From Nocardia sp. NRRL S-836 (GTDB lineage Bacteria; Actinomycetota; Actinomycetes; Mycobacteriales; Pseudonocardiaceae): a DNA stretch of 64,000 nt. A program made the position numbers and the translations under genes. The notes beneath the pieces were generated by a model, which worked only from the letters and a program-made list of their open reading frames with translations, was not told where the DNA came from and searched no databases. The stretch covers positions 1 through 64,000 of the forward strand of contig NZ_LGDY01000096.1 in assembly GCF_001279525.1 (NCBI RefSeq), in the 5' to 3' direction. This document shows, piece after piece, positions 30,543 through 40,700 of the stretch. The number at the start of each line of letters is the position of its first letter. The stretch's first letter is position 1.

Positions 30543-31964
30543 TCATACCTCCAGACGGAACAGGTCGTCCTCGGTCTCGCGGCGCAGCAGCAGCCGCGCC
30601 TCCCCGTCGGTCACCGCGGCGAGCGCGGGCCTCGGAAGTCGGTTGTACCCGCTCGCCATCGAGTAGCAGTAGGCCCCCGTCGCAGCCACCGCCACCAGGT
30701 CGCCCGGCGCGAGGTCGTCGGGCAGCCAGCAGTCGCGCACCACGATGTCACCGGACTCGCAGTGTTTGCCCACGACGCGGCACAGCACCGCCCGCGAATC
30801 GGGCTCCGCGGCACGGGACACCAGCCTGCAGTCGTAGACCGCGTCGTAGAGCGCCGTGCGGATGTTGTCGCTCATGCCGCCGTCGACGCTGACGTACCGG
30901 CGGCGCGCGCCACCGTCGAGCTCGACGTCCTTGATCGTGCCGACCTCGTACACGGTGACCGTGCCGGGGCCGACGATCGCGCGGCCGGGCTCGACCGCGA
31001 TGCGCGGCATCTCCAGGCCGTTGTGCTCGCACTCCTTCTGCACGATGTTGTGCAGCTGCCGCGCGAGCTCCGCGGGCGGGGGCGGGTCGTCGTCCGGGGT
31101 GTAGGCGATGCCGAGACCGCCGCCGAGGTCGACGGTGGTCAGCGAGTCGATCTCGCCGTGCTCCTCGCGGATGTCCGCCAGCAGGCCGATCACGCGGCGG
31201 GCGGCGACCTCGAAGCCGGACGCGTCGAAGATCTGCGAGCCGATGTGGCTGTGCAGGCCGACGAGCCGCAGGCCGCTCGCCTTCAGCACGCGGCGCACGG
31301 CCTCGGCCGCGTCACCGGAGGACAGCGAGAAGCCGAACTTCTGGTCCTCGTGCGCGGTCGCGATGAACTCGTGGGTGTGCGCCTCGACGCCGACCGTCAC
31401 GCGGATCAGCACCGGCTGCACCACACCACGGTCGCGCGCGATCTGGTCGAGCCGCGCGATCTCGTGGTAGGAGTCGACGACGATCCCGCCGACACCCGCC
31501 TCCACGGCCGCGATCAGCTCGGCGGCGCTCTTGTTGTTGCCGTGCAACGCGATCCGCTCGGCCGGGAAGTCCGCCCTGAGCGCGATCGCCAGCTCACCGC
31601 CGCTGCAGACGTCGATGGAGAGGCCCTCCTCGGCCACCCACCGCGCGACCTGGACGCTCAGGAACGCCTTGGAGGCGTAGTGCACCAGCGTCGGGTCGCC
31701 GAACGCCTGGGCGTGCTCACGGCAGCGCGCGCGGAAGTCCTGCTCGTCCATGACGAACAACGGGGTGCCGTACTGCTCGGCGAGCCCGCGCACGTCCACG
31801 CCCGCCAGCTCCACGACACCGTCGGCGGTGCGGGAGGCGTTGCGCGGCCACACCTTCGGGTGCAGGTGGTCGAGCTGGTCGGCGGTGGAGGGGCGGTCGC
31901 CGGCGGTGGTGCCGGGAACCACGACGTCGGCGTGCCGGGGTCCGGCCGGGTGCGCGCGCATCAC
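30543..31964 (-). CDS. lysA: Diaminopimelate decarboxylase
   Basis: Last step of lysine synthesis, decarboxylating meso-DAP. The 473-residue PLP protein has the active-site lysine in [11 protein letters not shown], the glycine-rich [12 protein letters not shown] and the substrate motif [13 protein letters not shown]. The start is GTG at 31964, or ATG at 31961 directly after it; both overlap the argS stop and follow a GGAG. It carries an extra N-terminal stretch of about 45 residues before the barrel. Confidence 0.95.
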   Translation of the reverse strand: MMRAHPAGPRHADVVVPGTTAGDRPSTADQLDHLHPKVWPRNASRTADGVVELAGVDVRGLAEQYGTPLFVMDEQDFRARCREHAQAFGDPTLVHYASKAFLSVQVARWVAEEGLSIDVCSGGELAIALRADFPAERIALHGNNKSAAELIAAVEAGVGGIVVDSYHEIARLDQIARDRGVVQPVLIRVTVGVEAHTHEFIATAHEDQKFGFSLSSGDAAEAVRRVLKASGLRLVGLHSHIGSQIFDASGFEVAARRVIGLLADIREEHGEIDSLTTVDLGGGLGIAYTPDDDPPPPAELARQLHNIVQKECEHNGLEMPRIAVEPGRAIVGPGTVTVYEVGTIKDVELDGGARRRYVSVDGGMSDNIRTALYDAVYDCRLVSRAAEPDSRAVLCRVVGKHCESGDIVVRDCWLPDDLAPGDLVAVAATGAYCYSMASGYNRLPRPALAAVTDGEARLLLRRETEDDLFRLEV

Positions 31965-33589
31965 ATGCGCTCCGGGGCGGTCACGCCGAGCAGGCGCAGG
32001 CCCGCGGCGAACACGCGCCTGGTCGCGTTGACGAGCTGAAGCCTGACCTGGTGCAACGGAGTCGTCTCCTCATCGCCGCGTGGCAGCACGCGGCAGTCCT
32101 GCTGGAAGCGGTGGTAGGTACCCGCGAGCTCTTCGAGGTAGCGGGCGACGCGGTGCGGTTCGCGCAGCTCGGCGGCGGTGGCCACCACTCGCGGGAACTC
32201 GCCGATGGTGCGGATGAGGTCGCCCTCGCGCTCGTGGGTGAGCAGCGCGAAGTCCGCACCGGGGGTGATGCCGAGGTCGGCGGCGTTGCGCAGGATCGAC
32301 GACGTGCGCGCGTGGGCGTACTGCACGTAGTAGACCGGGTTGTCGTTGCTGTGCTTGCGCAGCAGGTCGAGGTCGATGTCCAGGCCGGAGTCGACGCTCG
32401 ACCGGACCATGGCGTAGCGGGCGGCGTCCACCCCGACCGCGTCGACCAGGTCCTCCATCGTGATGACGGTGCCGGCGCGCTTGCTCATCCGCACCGGCTG
32501 GCCGCCGCTGACGAGGTTCACGAGCTGGCCGATCAGCACCTCGACGCTGTCCGGGTCGTCGCCGAGGGCGGCCGCGGCGGCCTTGAGGCGCGCGATGTAG
32601 CCGTGGTGGTCCGCGCCGAGCATGTAGATGCACAGGTCGAAGCCACGGCCGCGCTTGTCCACGAGGTAGGCGATGTCGCCGGCGATGTAGGCCGGGTTGC
32701 CGTCGCTCTTGATGACGACGCGGTCCTTGTCGTCACCGAAGTCGGTGGACCGCAGCCACCAGGCGCCGTCCTTCTCGTACAACGTGCCGTTGGCCTTGAG
32801 CTTGGCGACCGCCTCGTCCACCCGGCCGCCGCGGTGCAGCGAGTCCTCGTGGAAGAACACGTCGAAGTCGGTGCCGAAGTCGTGCAGACTGCGCTTGATC
32901 TCGTCGAACATCAGCCCGACACCGACCCTGCGGACCGTCTCGGGGTCGGTCAGCGCGCCCGGCTCGCGGCGCAACACCTCGGCGGCGATGTCGCTCACGT
33001 ACGTGCCCGCGTAGCCGTCCTCCGGCGCGGGCTCGCCCTTCGCGGCGGCGATCAGAGACCGGACGAACCGGTCGATCTGCGCACCCGCGTCGTTGAAGTA
33101 GTACTCGCGGGTGACCTCGCCGCCGCGGGCCTGCAGGATCCGGCCGAGCGCGTCGCCGACGGCCGCCCAGCGCGCGCCACCCAGGTGGATGGGGCCGGTC
33201 GGGTTCGCGGAGACGAACTCCAGGTTGATCTTCTTGCCCTTGAGCTCGTCGCCGGTGCCGTAGCCCTCGCGCAGCGCGTCCTCGACGATCGCGCCCTGCG
33301 CCTCGGTGGCGATGGTGAGGTTGAGGAAGCCCGGTCCCGCCACGTCGGCCTTCGCGATGGCCGCCTGGGTCCGCAGGGCCTCGGCGAGCCACGTGGCGAG
33401 GTCGCGCGGGGCGACACCGACCTTCTTGGCGAGCTGCAGCGCGACGTTCGTGGCGTAGTCGCCGTGCTCGGGGTTCCTGGGTCGCTCGACGGCCACCTGC
33501 TCCGGTGCGGCGGCGGTGTCCAGGCCCCGGTCGGAGAGCAGCCGGGCAACCGTTGTCCGAACCAGATCGGCGAGCGCGTCAGGGGTCAC
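31961..33589 (-). CDS. argS: Arginyl-tRNA synthetase
   Basis: Charges tRNA-Arg. The 542-residue class I synthetase has the HIGH-like [11 protein letters not shown], the KMSKS-like [16 protein letters not shown] and the C-terminal anticodon-binding helices ending in VTAPERM. The GTG at 33589 ([10 protein letters not shown]) gives a normal length. An ATG at 33661 would add 24 residues that do not resemble the family. It is the first gene of the argS-lysA-hom-thrC-thrB block. Confidence 0.94.
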   Translation of the reverse strand: MTPDALADLVRTTVARLLSDRGLDTAAAPEQVAVERPRNPEHGDYATNVALQLAKKVGVAPRDLATWLAEALRTQAAIAKADVAGPGFLNLTIATEAQGAIVEDALREGYGTGDELKGKKINLEFVSANPTGPIHLGGARWAAVGDALGRILQARGGEVTREYYFNDAGAQIDRFVRSLIAAAKGEPAPEDGYAGTYVSDIAAEVLRREPGALTDPETVRRVGVGLMFDEIKRSLHDFGTDFDVFFHEDSLHRGGRVDEAVAKLKANGTLYEKDGAWWLRSTDFGDDKDRVVIKSDGNPAYIAGDIAYLVDKRGRGFDLCIYMLGADHHGYIARLKAAAAALGDDPDSVEVLIGQLVNLVSGGQPVRMSKRAGTVITMEDLVDAVGVDAARYAMVRSSVDSGLDIDLDLLRKHSNDNPVYYVQYAHARTSSILRNAADLGITPGADFALLTHEREGDLIRTIGEFPRVVATAAELREPHRVARYLEELAGTYHRFQQDCRVLPRGDEETTPLHQVRLQLVNATRRVFAAGLRLLGVTAPERM

Positions 33590-33758
33590 GGACGATGAGT
33601 CTAGAGAAGCGTTGTCGCAGGTCTCGACCGGGATACCGGGTCTCGGAGGGTGAGACGGCAAGTGTTAACGCGCACGTGGTAGTGCACTGCCCTGACAGTG
33701 ATCAGACACGTTGTCCCTACACTGGCGCCGGTTGACCAGGACGACATCTGAGGCGGAC

Positions 33759-34583
33759 ATGACCAGCGGCAAGAAGACGAAGGCCACACGCAACAGCGTG
33801 GCCGCAGCCCGTTCCTCGGTGGTGGGGAAGAAGCCCAAGCCGTGGGGCACGATCATCGCGGTAGTCGCCGTGCTGGGTCTCGCCGGCGGCGTCTTCGGAT
33901 ACGCGTACTCGCAGATCCACGCGCAGAACGTCAAAGAGGCCGCCCTGGCCAAGTGGAAGCCCTCCGACACCAACAAGGACCCGTCGACGCAGCTCGCGGG
34001 CATCGTGGTCAAGGAGTACAAGGGTTCCCGCCACGTCGAGGCGACCCAGCGCGTCGCCTACGACCAGACCCCCGCGTTCGGCGGCCCGCACGACGGCCAG
34101 TGGGCCGACTGCACCGGTGTCGTCTACGACAAGGCGGTCCGCACCGAGAACATGGTCCACGGCCTGGAGCACGGCGCCGTGTGGATCGCGTACAACCCGG
34201 ACCAGGTCTCCGGCGACGCCCTGGGCAAGCTCAAGACCAAGGTCGAGGGCATCCCGTACATGATGATGTCGCCGTACCCCGGCCTCGACAAGCCGATCTC
34301 GCTGCAGGCGTGGGGCCACCAGCTGAAGGTCGACAACGCCGACGACGAGCGCATCGACCAGTTCGTCTCCTCGCTGCTGCGCAACTCGAACACCTACCCC
34401 GAGGTCGGCGCGTCCTGCGAGAACTCGGCGTTCCTGTCGAACCCGGCCCCGTTCGTGGCCGAGAAGCCGGGCGCCGACGCCGTGCCGATGGACGGCGGCA
34501 AGGACGACTCCGCCACCGAGGGCCAGCCGAACGCCAGCACGCCGCCGCCGTCGGGCTCCGTCTCGACGCCGCCTTCGAGCTGA
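33759..34583 (+). CDS. DUF3105 membrane-anchored protein
   Basis: A 274-residue protein: basic N-terminus, one membrane helix (about residues 32-52, IIAVVAVLGLAGGVFGY), then an extracytoplasmic DUF3105 domain with its typical NMVHGLEHGAVWIAY and YPGLDKPISLQAWG, and a Pro/Ser tail. Function unknown; conserved histidines hint at metal binding. The start at 33759 has a GAGG site nine bases upstream. Its stop shares bases with the next ATG (TGATG), so it forms a pair with the DUF305 gene. Confidence 0.88.
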   Translation: MTSGKKTKATRNSVAAARSSVVGKKPKPWGTIIAVVAVLGLAGGVFGYAYSQIHAQNVKEAALAKWKPSDTNKDPSTQLAGIVVKEYKGSRHVEATQRVAYDQTPAFGGPHDGQWADCTGVVYDKAVRTENMVHGLEHGAVWIAYNPDQVSGDALGKLKTKVEGIPYMMMSPYPGLDKPISLQAWGHQLKVDNADDERIDQFVSSLLRNSNTYPEVGASCENSAFLSNPAPFVAEKPGADAVPMDGGKDDSATEGQPNASTPPPSGSVSTPPSS

Positions 34584-35290
34584 TGTCGGTCCCTCCCTCC
34601 GACGACGAGGTCGTGGTCGTGGGCTCCGGGCGCCCCTCGGGTGTCGCCCGGACCCTCGTCATCACCGCCGCCGTGCTCGCCGTGCTGCTGCTGGGCGCGG
34701 CCGTCGGCCTGCTGGTGAAGCTCCCCGGCTCGTCGTCCACGTCGGCCGCCCCCGCCTCCGGCTCGGTCGACGTCGGCTTCTGCCAGGACATGGCCATGCA
34801 CCACCTGCAGGGCATCCAGATGGCCAACACCGCCCGCGACCGCTCCACCGACCCCGACGTCCGCCAGCTCGCCTTCGACATCGCCTCCACCCAGCTCGAA
34901 CAGGTGGGCCGCATGAAGGGCTGGCTGATGATGTGGAACGAACACGAGCAGAACGTCTCCGGCGTCTACATGACCTGGATGAACGAGTCGGGCGTCCACG
35001 GCCACGGCGCCACCACGCCGGAACCCGGCAAGCCCGCCATGCCCGGCATGGCCACCACCGACGAGCTGCAGAAGCTCCGCTCGCTGACCGGCCGCGACCT
35101 CGACGTGTACTTCCTCCAGCTGATGCTCCGCCACCACCTCGGCGGCGCCCCGATGGCCGAGTACGCCTCGACCCACGCTGGCCAGCCCGCGGTGCGCACG
35201 CTGGCCGAGAACATGCTGAAGTCGCAGTCGGCCGAGACCGAGCTGATGAAGGACTACCTGGCCAAGCGCGGAGCCGCCCCGCTGCCGTAG
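34583..35290 (+). CDS. DUF305 protein, membrane-anchored
   Basis: A 235-residue protein with one N-terminal membrane helix (about residues 24-46) and a DUF305 (ferritin-like) helical domain with FCQDMAMHHLQGIQMA and LMLRHHLGGAPMAEYA. The doubled His/Met motifs resemble those of DUF305 copper- or metal-binding proteins. It is translationally coupled to the DUF3105 gene. Both products would face outward; a role in metal handling is an inference. Confidence 0.88.
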   Translation: MSVPPSDDEVVVVGSGRPSGVARTLVITAAVLAVLLLGAAVGLLVKLPGSSSTSAAPASGSVDVGFCQDMAMHHLQGIQMANTARDRSTDPDVRQLAFDIASTQLEQVGRMKGWLMMWNEHEQNVSGVYMTWMNESGVHGHGATTPEPGKPAMPGMATTDELQKLRSLTGRDLDVYFLQLMLRHHLGGAPMAEYASTHAGQPAVRTLAENMLKSQSAETELMKDYLAKRGAAPLP

Positions 35291-35311
35291 CCAGGTTGGT
35301 CAACACCCGCG

Positions 35312-35341
35312 GGCCGTCCCCTTCTTCGGAGGGGGACGGCC
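35312..35341 (+). terminator. Terminator after the DUF3105-DUF305 pair
   Basis: Perfect 10-bp stem GGCCGTCCCC/GGGGACGGCC with a 10-base loop, followed by TTGTG, 21 bases past the DUF305 stop. Confidence 0.75.
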
Positions 35342-35484
35342 TTGTGCGTTGGCCGGGACACTGATCGCCCGGCCGTTGAGCTCCTGGAGCGGCCTGCCGG
35401 CACGGTTCGGCTTTCACCCTGCGAGCCGGTGGACATCCGCCTACCCCTGAGTAACGTGGGTCACACCCCTACTCGGAGGTAACC

Positions 35485-37359
35485 ATGACCGTCGACGAGC
35501 GCGCGGCCAGGCAGGTCGCCGAACAAGCCCGTGAAACCCGCTGGCAGCGACCGAGCTTCGGCAAAGAGCTCTTCCTCGGCCACTTCCGCGTCGACCTGAT
35601 CCACCCGCACCCGCAGGGCAGCCGCGAGGACCGCGAGCGCGGGGAGGCGTTCCTCGCCAAGCTCAGGGAGTTCACCGAGGCCCGGATCGACAACGCCGTC
35701 ATCGAGCGGGACGCACAGATCCCCGACGACGTGCTCAAGGGGCTCAAGGACCTCGGCGCGTTCGGCATGAAGATCAAGCCCGAGTACGGCGGCGTCGGCC
35801 TCACGCAGGTCTACTACAACAAGGCGTTGATGCTGGTCGGCAGCGCCAGCCCCGCCATCGGCGCCATGCTGAGCGCGCACCAGTCCATCGGCGTGCCGCA
35901 GCCGGTCGCCATGTTCGGCAGCGAGGAGCAGAAGCGCGAGTTCCTGCCGCGGTGCGCCAAGGGCGAGATCACCGCCTTCCTCCTCACCGAGCCCGATGTC
36001 GGCTCCGACCCGGCCCGGCTCGGCACCACCGCCACGCCCGACGGTGACGACTACGTCCTCAACGGCGTCAAGCTCTGGACCACCAACGGCGTCGTCGCCG
36101 ACCTGCTCGTCGTCATGGCACAGGTGCCGGGCAAGGGCATCACCGCGTTCGTCGTCGAGGCGGGCGCCGAGGGCATCACGGTCGAGAACCGCAACGCGTT
36201 CATGGGCCTGCGGGGCCTCGAGAACGGCGTCACGCGGTTCCACGACGTCCGGGTGCCCGGGAAGAACGTCATCGGCAAGGAGGGGGCCGGTCTCAAGATC
36301 GCCCTCGCCACCCTCAACACCGGCCGGCTCAGCCTGCCCGCCCTCTGCGCGGGCAGTGCCAAGTGGTGCCTCAAGATCGCGCGCGAGTGGAGCAGCGAGC
36401 GCGTGCAGTGGGGGTTGCCGGTCGGCAGGCACGAGGCCATCGCCGGCAAGATCGCCTTCATCGCGGCCACGGCGTACGCGCTGGAGGCGGTGCTGGACCT
36501 CAGTTCCGAGCTCGCCGACGCCGGCAGCCACGACATCCGCATCGAGGCCGCGCTGGCCAAGCTCTACGCCTCCGAGAAGGCCTGGCTGGTGGCCGACGAG
36601 CTGGTGCAGGTGCGCGGCGGGCGCGGGTACGAGACCGCGCAGAGCCAGGCCGCGCGCGGGGAACGCGGGGTCGCGGCCGAGCAGGTGCTGAGGGACCTGC
36701 GCATCAACCGGATCTTCGAGGGCTCCACCGAGATCATGCACCTGCTGATCGCCCGCGAGGCCGTGGACGCGCACCTGTCGGTGGCCGGCGACATCATCGA
36801 CCCGGACGCCGACCGGCAGCGCAAGATCAAGGCCGCGGCCAAGGCCGGTGGGTTCTACGCCAGGTGGTTCCCCACGCTGGTCGTCGGCAAGGGGCAGAGC
36901 CCGGCCGGCTACACGGAGTTCGGGCCGCTGGCCAGGCACCTGCGGTTCGTGGAGCGGTCGGCGCGCAAGCTGGCGCGGCAGACGTTCTACGCGATGTCGC
37001 GGTGGCAGGGGAAGATGGAGCGCAAGCAGCGGTTCCTCAGCCGGGTCGTGGACATCGGGGCCGAGCTGTTCGCGATCAGCGCGACATGCGTGCGGGCGGT
37101 GCGTGACCCGAACCCGGACGCCCAGCTGCTGGCCGACGCGTTCTGCAAGCAGGCGCGCGTCCGCGTGGACGAGCTGTTCGAGCGGCTGTGGAAGAACACC
37201 GACGACTCCGACGTCGTCCTCGCCAGGCAGGTCATGGACGGGCGGTTCACCTGGCTGGAGCACGGCATCGTCGACCCGTCGATCCCCGGCAGCTGGATCG
37301 CCGACTCGACGCACCGCGAGAGCACGGCCGAGAACGTCCACCGGCCGACTCCGCGCTGA
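35485..37359 (+). CDS. Acyl-CoA dehydrogenase, long form
   Basis: FAD-dependent alpha,beta-dehydrogenation of an acyl-CoA. At 624 residues it is longer than typical short-chain enzymes (about 380). The FAD/acyl motifs LLTEPDVGSDPARLG and QVRGGRGYETAQ and the catalytic-base region NRIFEGSTEIMH are all present. The extra C-terminal domain (about 170 residues, starting near IDPDADRQRKIK) resembles that of long mycobacterial and VLCAD-type enzymes. The start follows GGAGG. It is a single gene, with hairpins before and after. Confidence 0.92.
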   Translation: MTVDERAARQVAEQARETRWQRPSFGKELFLGHFRVDLIHPHPQGSREDRERGEAFLAKLREFTEARIDNAVIERDAQIPDDVLKGLKDLGAFGMKIKPEYGGVGLTQVYYNKALMLVGSASPAIGAMLSAHQSIGVPQPVAMFGSEEQKREFLPRCAKGEITAFLLTEPDVGSDPARLGTTATPDGDDYVLNGVKLWTTNGVVADLLVVMAQVPGKGITAFVVEAGAEGITVENRNAFMGLRGLENGVTRFHDVRVPGKNVIGKEGAGLKIALATLNTGRLSLPALCAGSAKWCLKIAREWSSERVQWGLPVGRHEAIAGKIAFIAATAYALEAVLDLSSELADAGSHDIRIEAALAKLYASEKAWLVADELVQVRGGRGYETAQSQAARGERGVAAEQVLRDLRINRIFEGSTEIMHLLIAREAVDAHLSVAGDIIDPDADRQRKIKAAAKAGGFYARWFPTLVVGKGQSPAGYTEFGPLARHLRFVERSARKLARQTFYAMSRWQGKMERKQRFLSRVVDIGAELFAISATCVRAVRDPNPDAQLLADAFCKQARVRVDELFERLWKNTDDSDVVLARQVMDGRFTWLEHGIVDPSIPGSWIADSTHRESTAENVHRPTPR

Positions 37360-37374
37360 AGCTCCCGTTGTTGC

Positions 37375-37423
37375 TGCACGGGGCAGGCTGATGGTGGTGC
37401 GGGCGCGGCACCTGCCCCGTGCA
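37375..37423 (+). terminator. Hairpin terminator after the acyl-CoA dehydrogenase
   Basis: Perfect 13-bp stem TGCACGGGGCAGG/CCTGCCCCGTGCA with a 23-base loop, starting 15 bases after the stop codon. Confidence 0.65.
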
Positions 37424-37769
37424 CGGCCGGTAGGGGGCTACGTCCCCCGCATCCCCCTACCGACTCCCCTTGCAACGGAAGGACACAACACCCTCCAGGT
37501 GGAGGTTCCGGTAACGCTAAGCCACAAATCGCTGTTCACGCATACGACAAATGAGTGAATTACCAGGTGAGGCACACTCGACTACTCTCAGAGAGTAACT
37601 TCGAAGACCAATTCACGGCGCCTCCGTGCCCCGCAATGGACTCCGCCGATTCGAGACGTGCGGAGAAGACAGGTTCGAGGACAAGTTCCAGCCTGCGTCT
37701 TGACAACGATGTCAGCGTGCCGAAACGCTGCCTCGCGAACGGGGCAGGCAAGGCGGCGGAAGGGTTGCA
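37424..37769 (+). promoter_or_regulatory. GH92 upstream region with a perfect palindrome
   Basis: Non-coding interval that is richer in A+T than its neighbours. It contains the palindrome TACTCTC-A-GAGAGTA (37583-37597), a plausible operator for a LacI/GntR-type sugar regulator that would control the GH92 gene. A GGAAGGG site precedes the GH92 ATG. Short open frames here lack coding character. Confidence 0.45.
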
Positions 37770-40700
37770 ATGAGGCAACTGGGGAAGAGACGGACAACGA
37801 CCCTGTTGAGCGTCGCGATCACTGCGACACTGGTGTGCGGCGTCACCAACGGCTACGCGGCCGCCGCACCGGAGGAGTCGGGAGTGGGCTTTTCATCGTC
37901 CTTTGAGGACGGTCAACCGCAACCATCGTGGGCGAACACGGTCGAGACCGGCCCCTCGGGCAGCCCGAAGGCGTCCGGCGTCATCGGCTCGGACGGCTCG
38001 GGCATCCCCGGCAACGTCTCGGACAAGGTGCTGGAGGTGAAGGCCAGCGGTGAGTACGCCGACTCGGGCGAGGTGAAGGAGAACCTCGTCGACGGCAGCG
38101 TCAACACCAAGTGGCTGGTCTTCGCGACCACCGGCTGGGCGTCATTCCGCTTCGCCGAGGCCCAGACGATCCGCAGGTACGCGCTCTCGTCGGCCAACGA
38201 CTCGCCCGAGCGCGACCCGAAGAACTGGACCCTGCAGGGCTCGGACAACGGCACCGACTGGACCGTGGTCGACACCCGCACCGGTGAGGCGTTCGCCGAG
38301 CGGTTCCAGACCAAGACCTACGACATCGCGACGCCGCAGGCGTTCACCCGGTACAAGCTCGACATCACGCTGAACAACGGCTCCACGAACATCGTGCAGC
38401 TCGCCGAGGTGCAGCTCTCCGACGGCTCGACCACGCCTCCGCCGCCGAACATGCGCAGCGTCGTCGGCAGCGGCCCCACGGGCGGCTACGCGTCCAAGGC
38501 GCGGGTCGGCTGGACCGGTGTGAAGTCGTTCCGCTTCCAGGGCCGCCACACCGCCGAGGGCCGGGCGTACAGCTACAACAAGGTCTTCGACGTCGACGTC
38601 GAGGTCGGGCCGCAGACCGAGCTGTCGTACCTGATCTTCCCGGACTTCGTGACCGACAACCTGAACTACCCGAGCACGTACTCGTCGGTGGACCTCGCGT
38701 TCTCCGACGGCACGTACCTGAGCGACCTCAAGGCGGTGGACCAGCACGGCGCGGTGCTGTCGCCGCAGGGCCAGGGCGCGGGCAAGTTCCTCTACACCAA
38801 CCAGTGGAACAAGGTCGCCTCGACGATCGGCGCGGTCGCGGCCGGCAAGACGGTCAAGCGGGTGCTGGTCGCCTACGACGGCCCCCAGGGCCCGACCGAG
38901 TTCGGCGCGTGGGTCGACGACATCCGCATCGGCGACGTCGTCAAGAAGCAGTACGCCAAGCCGTCGGACTACGTGCTGACCACGCGGGGCACGAACTCCA
39001 ACGGCTCGTTCTCGCGCGGCAACAACTTCCCGGCCACCGCGGTGCCGCACGGCTTCAACTTCTGGACCCCGATGACGAACGCGGGCTCCACGTCGTGGCT
39101 GTACGAGTACCAGCAGCGCAACAACGCGCAGAACCTGCCGACGCTGCAGGCGTTCACGGCCTCGCACGAGCCGAGCCCGTGGATGGGCGACCGGCAGACG
39201 TTCCAGGTCATGCCGTCGGACAAGGCGCCGACGCAGGACCGCGCGCTGCGGTCGCTGCCGTTCAAGCACGACAACGAGGTCGCGAAGGCGCACTACTACG
39301 GCGTGACCTTCGAGAACGGCCTCAAGGCCGAGATCGCGCCGACCGACCACGCGGCGGTCTTCCGGTTCACGTTCCCGGACGAGGGCCAGAAGAACCTCGT
39401 GTTCGACAACGTGAACAACCTCGGTGGGCTGACCCTCGACGCGGCCGGTGGTGTCGTCACGGGCTTCTCGGACGTCAAGAGCGGCCTTTCCACGGGTGCG
39501 TCGCGCCTGTTCGTCTACGGCGAGGTGGACAAGGCGGTGACCGCGAGCGGACGGCTGACGGGCGCCGGCCGTGACGCCGTCGGCGGCTACTTCACGTTCG
39601 CCGACAAGACCGTCCAGCTGCGCATCGCCACCTCGCTGATCTCGGTGGACCAGGCGAAGGCGAACCTGGAGCAGGAGGTCGGCGGCTCCGACACGTTCGA
39701 GTCGGTGCGCGACCGCGCGCAGGCCGCCTGGGACAGGGTGCTCGGCATCCTCAGCGTCGAGGGCGCGTCGGAAGACCAGCTGATCACCACGTACTCCAAC
39801 ATGTACCGGCTCTACCTGTACCCGAACTCCGGCTTCGAGAAGGTCGGCGACAAGGTCCGGTACGCGTCCCCGGTGGCGCCCCCGACCGGCCCTTCGACGC
39901 CGACGCAGACCGGCGCGAAGGTCGTGGACGGCAAGATCTACGTCAACAACGGCTTCTGGGACACCTACCGCACGACCTGGCCCGCCTACAGCCTCTTCAC
40001 GCCCTCCCAGGCGGGCGAGATGGCCGAGGGCTTCGTCCAGCAGTACAAGGACGGCGGCTGGATCTCGCGCTGGTCCTCCCCCGGCTACGCCGACCTGATG
40101 ACCGGCACGAGCTCGGACGTGGCGTTCGCCGACGCCTACCTCAAGGGCGTGACGAACTTCGACGCCAAGGCCGCCTACGAGGCCGCGGTGAAGAACGCCT
40201 CGGTGGTGCCGCCGAACAGCGGTGTCGGCCGCAAGGGCATGGACCGGTCGATCTTCCTCGGCTACACGGGCAACGACCAGCTGGGTGAGGCCTGGTCGTG
40301 GGCGATCGAGGGCTACCTCAACGACTACGGCATCTCGCAGATGGCGAAGGCGTTGTACGACAAGACGGGCGAGAAGCGGTACGCCGAGGAGCACGAGTAC
40401 TTCCTCAACCGCTCGCTCAACTACGTGCTGACGTTCGACAAGCGGATCGGCTTCTTCCAGGGCCGCAACGTCGACGGGTCGTGGCGGGTCCAGGACCCCG
40501 CGAAGTACAACCCGCAGGACTGGCGCTACGACTACACCGAGACGAACGGCTGGAACATGGCGTTCACGGTGCCGCACGACGGGCAAGGTCTCGCGAACCT
40601 GTACGGCGGGCGGGACGCGCTGGCGAAGAAGCTCGACCAGTTCTTCACCCTGCCGGAGACCGCGAAGTTCCCCGGCGGCTACGGCGGGGTGATCCACGAG

